Part shown: in pieces, positions 48,400 to 56,778 of the stretch
Position numbering within the stretch: the first letter of the stretch is position 1
How the letters are laid out: every line of letters starts with the position of its first letter
Assembly: GCF_031157355.1 (NCBI RefSeq)
Contig: NZ_JAVIFT010000006.1
Coordinates: 1 to 64,000, forward strand
Source of the DNA: Hyphomicrobium sp. LHD-15
GTDB taxonomy: Bacteria; Pseudomonadota; Alphaproteobacteria; Rhizobiales; Hyphomicrobiaceae
Direction of reading: 5' to 3'
Length of the DNA: 64,000 nt
The notes under the pieces: generated by a model
Told to the model about the DNA's origin: nothing
Seen by the model: the letters and a program-made list of their open reading frames with translations, nothing else
The model's database searches: none
Position numbers and translations under genes: made by a program

Positions 48400-49845
48400 T
48401 TAAAGCTTGCCGTCTGTTGCCTTGGCGCCCACGATCGCGCCGACGATAAAGGCCGTCGCCTTGGCGCCGATCAGCGGAAAGATCTCGGCTGATGTTTCCT
48501 TCTTGCCGGCGAGACGCGCGGCGACGCCGGCCGCAAACCCTATCGCCGCCCAGCCGACTGGGGCGATCTCCGGGACTTTGTCGCGCACCGACGCCTCGGG
48601 CAGGAGATCGTCGCGACGCCCCAGACCGAGGCGATGACCGACAATTTCCAATTCCCATGGGGAAACCCCGTTGCTGCGTAGCGACGTGGCGATGTCGAGA
48701 AACGCGTCTCCTGACAGGCTTTCGCTGGAGCGCGCGATGGCCCACGGGAGCCTCGGCCCGATGATGGGCGGGAACGGAGGAAAGGGCGGCCGCCACGGGC
48801 CGTCGAAGGGCGGGATAACGGTTTGCGAGGTTGCTTCGCGTCCGTTCCCGAGATCCGCGACGAGCATTTCCATAAGGTCCGCCTGCGTGGCGAGGCGCGC
48901 GTTCAGCCTGTCGAGCACCGTCGGCAAGTGGCATGCGATCGCGTGCTCGGAGGCGGGAGAGGGATCGGTCTCGCCCGCGAAATGAAGACCGACGGCCTCG
49001 TTGTCGCTCGTGTACCAGATGCTGCCGCTGTCGCCGCCCCGGGAAATCTCCTCGTCCGATGGGTTTCCCTCGACCAGCGGAACGATCTCGAATCCATCGA
49101 TTGTTCGCACGCCGACGTCGTAGTTGATGCTGTAGGAGCCGAACTTCTTCGCTTTGCCTGTTGTCGCTTCGGTCGTGCGTCCGACTTTGGAGAGGGTTTC
49201 GCCGAGCCGAACGCGCCGCGCACGCTGGAACGTGACGTTGGTGAGGAAAGTCGCGGGGATCCACCGCCGATCGCCGGTGAGGTGGGCGAGGGCCGCATCG
49301 CCGTCCTTGTCCAGGATCCACCGCTCGAGCGTCGCGATGTTGTCGCGGCCAGGGCGCCCGCCGTCCATGGAGCCCGGCTGCAGGATCTTGTCGCCGCCTC
49401 GCCCGGCGGCTCCCACGAGCACATGCCAGTTCGAAAGAACGGACGCCTTGTTCGACTGCTGGTCGACGACGAAACATCCGAGCGTGCCGGCCGTTATCGA
49501 GGGATGGCTGATGCTGATGCCGGCCTTCAGGATCTCGTGCCGGGCGGTGGATGAGGCAGCCTGCGTTGCGGCCGCACGCTGAGTAGCGGTACCTTGCGGC
49601 TTGAAATCGCGCGCAATGGTTTTTACCGGCAGGTTTTCGAATTTCTCCGGCAGCTTGTCCTTCTCGACCTCGGCTTCCGGCGCGGACGTGCTGTAGCTCA
49701 CTTCGAGAAACGGCTTGTTCTTGTCGTCCAACGCGACCACGACCGCGGTCCGCGAATTGCTTTTCTTGAGCTGCTTCTTGAAGCGACTGAGCTTGCCTTC
49801 GAGCTCTGCCATCTCCTTGTCGCTGATGACCTCATCGCCACTCAT
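48400..49845 (-). CDS. Trypsin-like serine protease-domain protein
   Basis: The protein has 481 residues from ATG 49845 (GGAGGATG upstream). The N-terminal ~60 residues are a charged coiled-coil (EMAELEGKLSRFKKQLKK). A chymotrypsin-fold domain follows, with His in ASVLSNWHVLVGA, Asp in DKDGDAALAHLTGD and Ser in ISRGGDSGSIWYTSDNEA. A Pro-rich stretch (PPFPPFPP) comes next, and the C-terminal ~60 residues have small hydrophobic Gly/Ala segments (AAIGFAAGVAARL, AFIVGAIVGAK). There is no N-terminal signal peptide, unusual for this fold. Similar proteins of unknown role resemble phage or NAD-linked conflict-system proteases; that is inference. Confidence 0.75.
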   Translation of the reverse strand: MSGDEVISDKEMAELEGKLSRFKKQLKKSNSRTAVVVALDDKNKPFLEVSYSTSAPEAEVEKDKLPEKFENLPVKTIARDFKPQGTATQRAAATQAASSTARHEILKAGISISHPSITAGTLGCFVVDQQSNKASVLSNWHVLVGAAGRGGDKILQPGSMDGGRPGRDNIATLERWILDKDGDAALAHLTGDRRWIPATFLTNVTFQRARRVRLGETLSKVGRTTEATTGKAKKFGSYSINYDVGVRTIDGFEIVPLVEGNPSDEEISRGGDSGSIWYTSDNEAVGLHFAGETDPSPASEHAIACHLPTVLDRLNARLATQADLMEMLVADLGNGREATSQTVIPPFDGPWRPPFPPFPPIIGPRLPWAIARSSESLSGDAFLDIATSLRSNGVSPWELEIVGHRLGLGRRDDLLPEASVRDKVPEIAPVGWAAIGFAAGVAARLAGKKETSAEIFPLIGAKATAFIVGAIVGAKATDGKL

Positions 49846-50031
49846 GATTGCATCCTCCGGGGACAGAAAACATGCCATACAACCCTAAATAGCATCTGCA
49901 CGGAGTAATATACAATCAAAAGTAGATGATATGGTTCATTTCGCGGGAAGCGAGCAATATTGAAGCTGAGCTACAGTCGGTTTCGGTTTGCCCGGCAAAG
50001 CCCCAGTCCCGCCAGTAGCGGCAGCGCGACC

Positions 50032-50790
50032 TCAGCTGCTCTCTTCGCCGTCCGGATAGACGCCGCGAAGCACGTCGTCGAAGTGGGCTTTCACGCTTTC
50101 ATTGCAGAGGCACGAGCGCGCGAGGAGGGCGTCGCGGTCGCGCACCAGCAGCGCCCCGCGACGGGTTTCCAGAACGCCGTCCGCCTTGAAAACCTGAATG
50201 ACGCGGCTGGTATAGCTGCGCCCCACGCCGAGCATGGAAGCGAGTTCGTCGTGCGTGAGCGGCACCAGATGGTCGCCGGTCCGATCCATTGCCGAAAGGA
50301 TCCACTTGGCGGTGCGCTGTTCGATCGAATGGATGGCATTGCAGGCGGTCGATTGAAACACCTGCGCCAGCAGGCAATCGGCGTAGCGCGCGAACAGCGA
50401 GCGCAGGCTGGGCGATTGCCTTTTCGCGGCCTCGAGCTGGGTGACCGGCATGAGCCCAAACGGTCCGCCGAACTTGACCACGACCCGGCAATAGGCCGGC
50501 AGATGGCCGGAGCTCACGATGCCGCCGACGGCGCCTTCGCGCCCGATCAGGATGGTCTCGACATCGTTCCCGTCCGCGTTGGTGACGAGAAGCGACGCCA
50601 GGCTCGGCCCGCCGGGGAAATACACGGTCCCGACATTGTCGCCAGGCTTGTAGAGCAGTTCGCCAGCCTGCCTCTCCGTGAACTCCAGATGCGGAGAGAG
50701 CAACGCATAGTCGTTTGGGCGCAGCGCGCGGAGCAGATTGCTGGCGAACGGCGCGTCATCAATATGCGAGGACGCATCACTCGGGCTCAC
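50032..50790 (-). CDS. Crp/Fnr family transcriptional regulator
   Basis: The protein has 252 residues from GTG 50790, chosen because TTAGGAG lies 8 nt upstream; the frame continues upstream without good starts. A cyclic-nucleotide-binding-like domain (~30-150) contains ELLYKPGDNVGTVYFPGGPS and ETILIGREGAVGGIV. A C-terminal winged helix has LTHDELASMLGVGRSYTSRV as recognition unit. No FNR cysteine cluster is seen at the N-terminus. A palindrome upstream (50828-50843) may be its own operator. Divergent from the response-regulator gene. Confidence 0.9.
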   Translation of the reverse strand: MSPSDASSHIDDAPFASNLLRALRPNDYALLSPHLEFTERQAGELLYKPGDNVGTVYFPGGPSLASLLVTNADGNDVETILIGREGAVGGIVSSGHLPAYCRVVVKFGGPFGLMPVTQLEAAKRQSPSLRSLFARYADCLLAQVFQSTACNAIHSIEQRTAKWILSAMDRTGDHLVPLTHDELASMLGVGRSYTSRVIQVFKADGVLETRRGALLVRDRDALLARSCLCNESVKAHFDDVLRGVYPDGEESS

Positions 50791-50827
50791 GCGGGATACT
50801 CCTAAGAAGGTTGAGAGAACCCCCTTG

Positions 50828-50843
50828 TGTGCACAAGTGCACA
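50828..50843. promoter_or_regulatory. Candidate operator in the crp-like/response-regulator divergent region
   Basis: A perfect inverted repeat TGTGCAC-AA-GTGCACA, overlapped by a second imperfect one (CTTGTGT GCACAAG), lies 38-53 nt upstream of the Crp/Fnr-type gene start. Its TGTG/CACA half-sites resemble the TGTGA/TCACA halves recognised by the Crp family. Confidence 0.5.
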
Positions 50844-50985
50844 GACAGGGCAAGCGCAATTTGATTGAGTAATGCGGATGACGAAACGGCGCGCAATTGG
50901 CGGCCGCGACGCTGCTACCGAGCAACTCTGGCCGATCCGGCAGAGCCTCTTAGTGTGGTCCAGTCGCGTGCGGGAGTAAGCGTCC

Positions 50986-51432
50986 ATGAATTTGCTTGCT
51001 TGGTCCGACAGTCCCCCTCGTCTCGTAACAGGTCGTTCGATGGACATTACGAATGCATCGAATGACCCGGTGCCGGCGCGTCGCCGAATGCCGGCTGACG
51101 TGCTCCTCGTCGAGGACAACTTCATCATCGCGCTCGATACCGAGGATATGCTGCGCAAGCTCGGCGTCGAGAGCGTCCGCGTGGCGGCGAGCGTCTCCGA
51201 GGCGTTGGAATTCATCGCTGCGAAGCGCCCGGATTTCGCGCTGCTCGACGTGAACCTCGGAGACAACAAGTGCTTCGAGATTGCGGGGCTCCTCCGCGGC
51301 CTTGGCGCGCCGTTCGCCTTCGCCACCGGCTACGACGACAACGACGCCCTGCTGCCGGAATTCGCGGACGTCACGATCGTCTCTAAACCCTACAATGCCG
51401 ACGATCTCGAAAAGGTGCTGGCAATCTTCTGA
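50986..51432 (+). CDS. Single-domain response regulator
   Basis: 148 residues from ATG 50986; an internal Met at 51040 is a possible start. Receiver fold only: acidic pair in VLLVEDNFIIAL, phosphoacceptor Asp in ALLDVNLGDNKCFEIAG, Thr/Ser switch in FAFATGYDD and Lys in IVSKPYNADDLEKVL. No output domain. This sequence type, with FATGYDD and SKPY, is typical of receivers working with HWE/HisKA_2 kinases in alphaproteobacteria. No kinase is in the window. It precedes the NdvA-like exporter gene by 110 nt on the same strand. Confidence 0.88.
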   Translation: MNLLAWSDSPPRLVTGRSMDITNASNDPVPARRRMPADVLLVEDNFIIALDTEDMLRKLGVESVRVAASVSEALEFIAAKRPDFALLDVNLGDNKCFEIAGLLRGLGAPFAFATGYDDNDALLPEFADVTIVSKPYNADDLEKVLAIF

Positions 51433-51542
51433 AGCCCGCCCCGGCGGCGTGCCAAACGGCCCAATTTCAGGGAATGTGCCCTCCCGCTAGGATGCGCCAT
51501 CGCGTACTATGCGCGGCCATCTCGCCGGACAACCACACGCCC

Positions 51543-53300
51543 ATGGATCTCCTTCGCCTTTACCAGCGCGCGCTCGGCATGCTCGCCGCCGAACGAACGC
51601 TTGCCATCGTACTTGCGGTCGCCTCCGTCGCCATCGGCCTCGTGCAACTGTTGGAGCCGATCCTGTTCGGTCGCGTCGTCGACACGCTGTCGCGCGGGGA
51701 GGCGGCCTTTCCGACCATCGCGCTATGGGCGGCGCTCGGCCTGGCGGGCATTCTGGCGAGCGTTGTCGTTGCCGTGTTCGCCGACAGGCTCGCCCACCGC
51801 CGCCACCTTGCAGCCATGGCGGACGCCTTCGAGCGCGCGATGACGCTGCCGCAGGGCTACCACGCCGACCGCGGCTCGGGCGCCGTGGTCCGCTCGATCC
51901 TGCAGGGCACCGACGCACTGTTCTGGCTCTGGCTCGGCGCCATGCGCGAGCAACTGACCGCCATCGCCGGCATCGTGCTTCTGGTACCGGCGGCCCTCGG
52001 CATGGACATGCGCATGGCCGCCATCCTGGCGCTGCTCGCCGCCGCCTATGTCGTCATGAACACGTTCGTCATGCGCAAGACCAAGGAAGGCCAAGCCAAT
52101 GTCGAGCGCTACAACTCGGCGGTCTACGGCCGCGTCGGCGACGTCATCGGCAACGTCACGGTGGTGCAGAGCTTCGCCCGTCTCAAGGCAGAGACCGACG
52201 CCATGCGTTCGGTTATGAGCGATCTGCTGGCGGCCCAGTATCCCGTGCTGACGTGGTGGGGAATTCTCACGGTGCTGCAGCGCGCCGCCGGCACCATCAC
52301 CATGGTCGCGGTATTTGCCATGGGCGCGGTGCTGGCCGGGCGCGGCGAGCTCTCCGTCGGCCAGATCGTGTCGTTCGTCGGCTTTGCAAACCTTCTGATC
52401 GCGAAGCTGGATCAAGTTGCGAGCTTCATCACCGCGATCCATCGTCAGGCGCCGGTGCTGAAGGGCTACTTCGCGTTGATCGACGAGCCGGACGGAATCG
52501 TCGAAAAGCCGGGTGCGCCACCGCTGCCGTCGGTAAAGGGCCAAGTGCGTTACGAGGGCGTGAGCTTCCGCTTTCCGGGCACCGACCAGGGCGTCCACGA
52601 CGTCACGCTCGCCGCCGCGCCGGGCCAGACCATCGCGCTCGTCGGGCCGACGGGATCGGGAAAATCGACGACGCTCTCGCTCCTGATGCGCCTTCGTGCG
52701 CCCGACAGCGGCCGCATTGTCGTCGATGGTCATGACATCGCCGACGTCACGCTCCACTCGCTGCGCCAGCAGATCGCCGTCGTGTTCCAGGATGCCGGCC
52801 TGTTCAACCGCTCGATCGGCGACAACATCGCCATCGGCCGCCCGGGCGCCACCTTGGCCGAGGTCGAAGCCGCCGCACGACTGGCCGAAGCCCATGACTT
52901 CATCGCGAGAAAGCCCGGCGGCTATGGCTTCGTCATCGGCGAGCGCGGCGTGGCGCTTTCGGGCGGCGAGCGCCAGCGTCTCGCCATCGCGCGCGCCATT
53001 TTGAAGGAGGCGCCGATCCTGGTGCTCGACGAAGCGACCAGCGCGCTCGACGCCGAGACCGAAGCCCGCATCAAGCGGGCGCTCGACCGGCTGCGCCGAG
53101 GCCGCACGACCTTCATCATCGCGCATCGTCTTTCGACCGTCGCCAACGCCGACGAGATCCTCGTGCTCGATCAGGGCCGCATCGTAGAACGCGGGCGCTT
53201 CCGCGAGCTGGCGGAGGGCAGGGGACTCTTCGCACGCATGGTCTCCGAGGGCGGGTTCACGGTGCCGACATCGCCGGAGGAAGAGCGTCAGCAGTCGTGA
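51543..53300 (+). CDS. NdvA/ChvA-like cyclic beta-glucan ABC exporter (permease-ATPase fusion)
   Basis: 585 residues from ATG 51543. Six-span exporter domain (~15-310) with LLEPILFGRVVDTLSRG and MRKTKEGQANVERYNSAVYG. ATPase domain with Walker A GPTGSGKST, Q-loop VVFQDAGLFNRSIGDNI, signature VALSGGERQRLAIARA, Walker B ILVLDEATSALD and H-loop FIIAHRLSTV. Residue order matches NdvA of Sinorhizobium along the whole length (SMPL/RG segment, QYPVL-WW, FIGFANLLI-like region). NdvA exports cyclic beta-1,2-glucan to the periplasm. The ndvB synthase is not in the window, so glucan as cargo is inferred. Confidence 0.87.
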   Translation: MDLLRLYQRALGMLAAERTLAIVLAVASVAIGLVQLLEPILFGRVVDTLSRGEAAFPTIALWAALGLAGILASVVVAVFADRLAHRRHLAAMADAFERAMTLPQGYHADRGSGAVVRSILQGTDALFWLWLGAMREQLTAIAGIVLLVPAALGMDMRMAAILALLAAAYVVMNTFVMRKTKEGQANVERYNSAVYGRVGDVIGNVTVVQSFARLKAETDAMRSVMSDLLAAQYPVLTWWGILTVLQRAAGTITMVAVFAMGAVLAGRGELSVGQIVSFVGFANLLIAKLDQVASFITAIHRQAPVLKGYFALIDEPDGIVEKPGAPPLPSVKGQVRYEGVSFRFPGTDQGVHDVTLAAAPGQTIALVGPTGSGKSTTLSLLMRLRAPDSGRIVVDGHDIADVTLHSLRQQIAVVFQDAGLFNRSIGDNIAIGRPGATLAEVEAAARLAEAHDFIARKPGGYGFVIGERGVALSGGERQRLAIARAILKEAPILVLDEATSALDAETEARIKRALDRLRRGRTTFIIAHRLSTVANADEILVLDQGRIVERGRFRELAEGRGLFARMVSEGGFTVPTSPEEERQQS

Positions 53301-53375
53301 ATTCGCCGCACGAAGTGACATTCGAGCGCAATTGATGCACCGTAGGCGGAACGAGTGCCAGCGGAGCTTGCCTGT

Positions 53376-53834
53376 ATGTATCTCGCGATTGTCGTTCTCC
53401 TGATGGGCGTGCTGCCCATCGCATCCGTCGTGCTCGAGATGGCCCTCGCGCCGGGCGCGGACCTGTTCCTGCTCATCGGGAAGTGGTTTGTGTTCTGGGC
53501 TATCGGGATTCGGCTGCTGATTGCCGGCGTGAGCCAGGTCTCAAAGCCTCAGACGACGGCCAACATCCTCGGCATGAAGGATGAGGCGTCCTTTGTGATC
53601 GTGCGGGAGCTTGGCTTCGCCAACCTCTCGATCGGCTCGATTGCGGCCGCGGCGCTGCTGATCCCGGGTTGGACGAATGCGGCAGCGTTGGCCGGCGGCA
53701 TCTTCCTGGGCCTCGCCGGCGTGAACCACCTGCTCAAGGGCGAACGCAATGCCAAGGAGAACATCGCGATGATCTCCGATTTCGCGATTGCCGGCGTGAT
53801 GGCACTTTTCCTGATCGCAGTGGCAATGCGCTGA
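53376..53834 (+). CDS. DUF6790-like small membrane protein
   Basis: 152 residues from ATG 53376, with GGAG 9 nt before; a GTG at 53355 is an alternative. Four hydrophobic segments (YLAIVVLLMGVLPIASVVLE, FVFWAIGIRLLIAGVSQV, IGSIAAAALLIPGW, ISDFAIAGVMALFLIAVAM), with a conserved-looking ASFVIVRELGFANLSIG and GVNHLLKGERNAKENIAM. Resembles the DUF6790 group; function unknown. Convergent with the DMT transporter gene. Confidence 0.7.
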   Translation: MYLAIVVLLMGVLPIASVVLEMALAPGADLFLLIGKWFVFWAIGIRLLIAGVSQVSKPQTTANILGMKDEASFVIVRELGFANLSIGSIAAAALLIPGWTNAAALAGGIFLGLAGVNHLLKGERNAKENIAMISDFAIAGVMALFLIAVAMR

Positions 53835-53847
53835 CGCGCCAGGAGGA

Positions 53848-54765
53848 TCAGGCGGTTTCCCTCGCAGCCTTGGCCGCGCGCGCAGCAGCGAACTTCGGCC
53901 ACAGCAGATTGAACGCCAGCCCCGCCATGACGAGCGCTGCCGCCGTGAGCTTCCAGTCCTGTAAGGGCTCGCCGAGCCACAGTGCCGAAGAGGCGATCCC
54001 GAACACCGGCACCAGAAGCGCCATGGGCGCGACCGTCGCCACCGGATAGCGCGAAAGCAGCCAGGCCCACATGGCGTACCCGAACATCGTATTGCCGATC
54101 GCCTGCCACAGCACCGCGCCCCATGTCGCGGCATCCGCCTCGACGAGACCGGTCCGGATCGCGGGCCAGCCTTCGAACAGGAGCGAGAACAGCAGGAGCG
54201 GGGGCACCGTGAACAGGCTGGCCCACACCACGTAGGCCAACATGTCAACGCCCGGCGAGCTCCGCACCACGATGTTGCTGCCGGCCCAGGAAGCGGCAGC
54301 CACCAGCACCAAGCCGAGCCCCAGCGGCGTCGTGTTTCCATCGGTGTGGGTCAGGATGAGCGCGAGCCCTGAAGCAGCCACCAGCACCGCCACGATTTGA
54401 AATGGCCGCACCTTCTCGCCTGTCAGCACGCTCGCGAGTGCGATCGTGAAGAACACCTGCGTCTGAACCACCAGTGAGGCGAGTCCCGGCGTGATGTGGC
54501 CGTTCATGGCGATGTAGAGGATGCCGAACTGCCCGGCCCCGACCAAAATTCCATACGCCGCGAGCGAGCGCCAAGGCACATCGGGCCGCTTCAGGAACAG
54601 CACAGCCGGAAAAAACGAAAAGGTGAAGCGCAATGCCGCGAGCAGCAGCGGCGGCAGGTGCTCGAGCGCGTCGTGGATGACCACGAAGTTCGAACCCCAG
54701 ACAGCCGTCACCGCGACGGCGAAAAGTGCATCCCGCAGGGACAGGCTGTCGGACGAGGCGCTCAA
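53848..54765 (-). CDS. DMT-family (EamA) transporter
   Basis: 305 residues from a TTG start at 54765. About ten membrane spans in two EamA repeats: the first opens FAVAVTAVWGSNFVVIHDAL, the second GLGLVLVAAASWAGSNIVVR. Typical of RhaT/YdcZ/YedA-like exporters of amino acids or metabolites. Substrate not readable. The hydrophobic residue pattern and conserved Trp-Gly-Ser-Asn at TM1 fit the family well. Confidence 0.92.
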   Translation of the reverse strand: MSASSDSLSLRDALFAVAVTAVWGSNFVVIHDALEHLPPLLLAALRFTFSFFPAVLFLKRPDVPWRSLAAYGILVGAGQFGILYIAMNGHITPGLASLVVQTQVFFTIALASVLTGEKVRPFQIVAVLVAASGLALILTHTDGNTTPLGLGLVLVAAASWAGSNIVVRSSPGVDMLAYVVWASLFTVPPLLLFSLLFEGWPAIRTGLVEADAATWGAVLWQAIGNTMFGYAMWAWLLSRYPVATVAPMALLVPVFGIASSALWLGEPLQDWKLTAAALVMAGLAFNLLWPKFAAARAAKAARETA

Positions 54766-54816
54766 CGTCGCGCCCTTTCAATTGAGCTTACGAAAATACT
54801 GGCTCAGAGAGCCGGA

Positions 54817-55224
54817 TCAGGACGTGGACACGGGCGCTGGGGCGAGGGCTGCTTTTCGCGCGCCGAACCCGTGCATGCCGAGCTTCCACTGCAGCGCCAC
54901 GATGAAGCCTTTTACCGGCTGCAGCAGCGCAAGCGTCAGGACGACGGTGAGCGGGAGCCAAAGCGACCAGTGCACCCAAACCGGCGGCGCATAGGTGAAT
55001 TCGGCCCACAGGACGAGGCCCACCACGATGTGCCCGACGATCGACATCACGATGTAAGCGGGCATGTCGTCGGCGCGATGGTGATGAAGCTCCTCGCCGC
55101 AGGATTCGCAACTGTCGGCAACCTTGAGGAACTTGCGGAACAGACGTCCTTCGCCGCACTGCGGGCAAGAGCACAGGGCGCCCCGGCGCAACGCCGTCGA
55201 CATGGATGGACCTGTTTCCGTCAT
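54817..55224 (-). CDS. DUF983 zinc-ribbon membrane protein
   Basis: 135 residues from ATG 55224 with GGGAGG upstream. N-terminal four-cysteine zinc ribbon (CSCPQCGEGRLFRKFLK then SCESCGEEL) and two membrane spans (YIVMSIVGHIVVGLVLWAEF and LPLTVVLTLALLQPVKGFI). Family function unknown; members often lie near cox genes, which is not the case here. Divergent from the MocR-type regulator, 94 nt between starts. Confidence 0.9.
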   Translation of the reverse strand: MTETGPSMSTALRRGALCSCPQCGEGRLFRKFLKVADSCESCGEELHHHRADDMPAYIVMSIVGHIVVGLVLWAEFTYAPPVWVHWSLWLPLTVVLTLALLQPVKGFIVALQWKLGMHGFGARKAALAPAPVSTS

Positions 55225-55318
55225 CACGACCTCCCGATTTATTATTTGACGTCCAAGCTGATTTCGGATGTGTAATCCAGATTGTATGGAGTCGCAACGC
55301 GCTGAATGACACGCTTGT

Positions 55319-56689
55319 ATGGATTGGACACCTACAATTTCCGACCGCCAGGGGCCGCTCTACCAGCGCATCTTGAACGCACTGGCGGATGACATCGCGG
55401 CTGGCCGTTTGCATCAGGGGCAGGGCCTGCCGACCCATCGCGCGCTTGCCCGCGCCCTCGGCGTCGATCTCACCACCGTCACCCGTGCTTACGCGGAGGC
55501 GCGGCGCCAGGGTTTGACCGAAGCCCGCGTCGGGCGCGGCACCTTCGTCAAGGCGCGATCGCAGCTTGCAGCCCACGCGGCAGCTTTGCCCGGCATCGAC
55601 CTGACGATGAACCTGCCGCCCCAGCCCTTGGAGGCCGATCTCGACGGCCGCCTTGCCAAGGCCCTGTCGGAAGTGCGGGCCAGCTCCGGGCTCGCCGCCT
55701 ATCTCACCTACCAGCAGCCCGGCGGCACCGGCGGCGAACGCCAGATCGCTGCGGACTGGCTGCAGCCGCATGTGCCGGGCCTGACCCCGGATCGTCTCGT
55801 CATTGCGCCGGGTACGCAGCCGGCGCTGTTCGGTCTGCTGACGGCACTGGCCGCGCCGGGAGATTGCATCCTGACCGAGCGGCTGACCTATCCGGGCTTG
55901 ATTGCAGCGGCCGCCACGCGCGGCGTGAAGCTCGTCGGCGTCGACATGGATGCCGGGGGCATGAAGCCGACGGCGCTCGATCGCGCAGCGAAAACCCTGC
56001 CGGCCAAGATCGTCTATCTGATGCCGACCATCCACAATCCGACGACGGCGACCATGAGTGCGGAACGTCGCGCCGAAATCGCGCACGTCATCCGCAAGCG
56101 CGGCATGACCTTGATCGAAGACGACCCCTACATGTTCCTGGCGCCGGGTCTCACGCCGGTATCCGCTCTCATCCCCGAACGGTCTTACCTGGCCGCAAGC
56201 CTCTCGAAATGTCTCGCACCCGGATTCCGGACATCCCTCGTGGTCGTGCCCGACGCCAACGCCGCTGCACGTTTGACGGCGCTGCTGAGATCGACGCTGC
56301 AGATGCCGGTCCCTCTGATGGCCGCGGTGGTGACGCGCTGGATGCGCGACGGTAGTGCGGACGCGATCATCGACGCCGTGAGATCGGAAGCCGCCGCCCG
56401 CCAGGAACTCGCGCGCGGTGCGCTTCAGGGGCATACTTACTCGGCACATTCCAATGGGCATCACATCTGGCTACCGCTTCCCGAGCGCTGGCCGGCGGCG
56501 CATTTCGCGGCCCACCTGCACGGGCGCGGGTTGGCTGTGGTCACTGGGGAAGCGTTCGCGGCCGATACGCCACCGCCGAACGCGATCCGCCTTGCCCTCG
56601 GCGCGGCCCGCAATCGCGGTCAGCTCGGGAAAGCGCTCGAAATTCTGAGCGAAGCCCTGGCGGTGCGATCACCCGTCGGCGGGTACTGA
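55319..56689 (+). CDS. MocR-type GntR regulator with aminotransferase domain
   Basis: 456 residues. N-terminal GntR winged helix (PLYQRILNALADDIAAGRLH, LARALGVDLTTVTRAYAEAR), then a fold-type I aminotransferase domain (~110-450) with the PLP lysine in AASLSKCLAPGFR, and NPTTATMS and EDDPYMF segments. MocR regulators bind PLP or its aldimine and control neighbouring genes, often divergently transcribed. The divergent partner here is the DUF983 gene. The A+T-rich gap 55225-55318 presumably contains its operator. The gene ends in a strong terminator. Confidence 0.92.
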   Translation: MDWTPTISDRQGPLYQRILNALADDIAAGRLHQGQGLPTHRALARALGVDLTTVTRAYAEARRQGLTEARVGRGTFVKARSQLAAHAAALPGIDLTMNLPPQPLEADLDGRLAKALSEVRASSGLAAYLTYQQPGGTGGERQIAADWLQPHVPGLTPDRLVIAPGTQPALFGLLTALAAPGDCILTERLTYPGLIAAAATRGVKLVGVDMDAGGMKPTALDRAAKTLPAKIVYLMPTIHNPTTATMSAERRAEIAHVIRKRGMTLIEDDPYMFLAPGLTPVSALIPERSYLAASLSKCLAPGFRTSLVVVPDANAAARLTALLRSTLQMPVPLMAAVVTRWMRDGSADAIIDAVRSEAAARQELARGALQGHTYSAHSNGHHIWLPLPERWPAAHFAAHLHGRGLAVVTGEAFAADTPPPNAIRLALGAARNRGQLGKALEILSEALAVRSPVGGY

Positions 56690-56724
56690 TAGAACGGCGG
56701 CGAACGTGCGCATGGCACGCATGA

Positions 56725-56752
56725 AAAAGGGGCGCACTGCGCCCCTTTTGTA
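56725..56752. terminator. Bidirectional terminator
   Basis: Stem AAAAGGGGCGC / GCGCCCCTTTT (56725-56749) with a very short loop and T/A runs on both sides, between the MocR gene and the convergent CoA transferase gene. Confidence 0.9.
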
Positions 56753-56778
56753 TTGCTATGCCGAAACTCCTCGGAGCC

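Noticed and set aside
51723-53321. 532-codon frame antisense to the NdvA-like gene
   Set aside because: Same antisense artefact; no ribosome site or family features, and the plus-strand gene has all ABC motifs.
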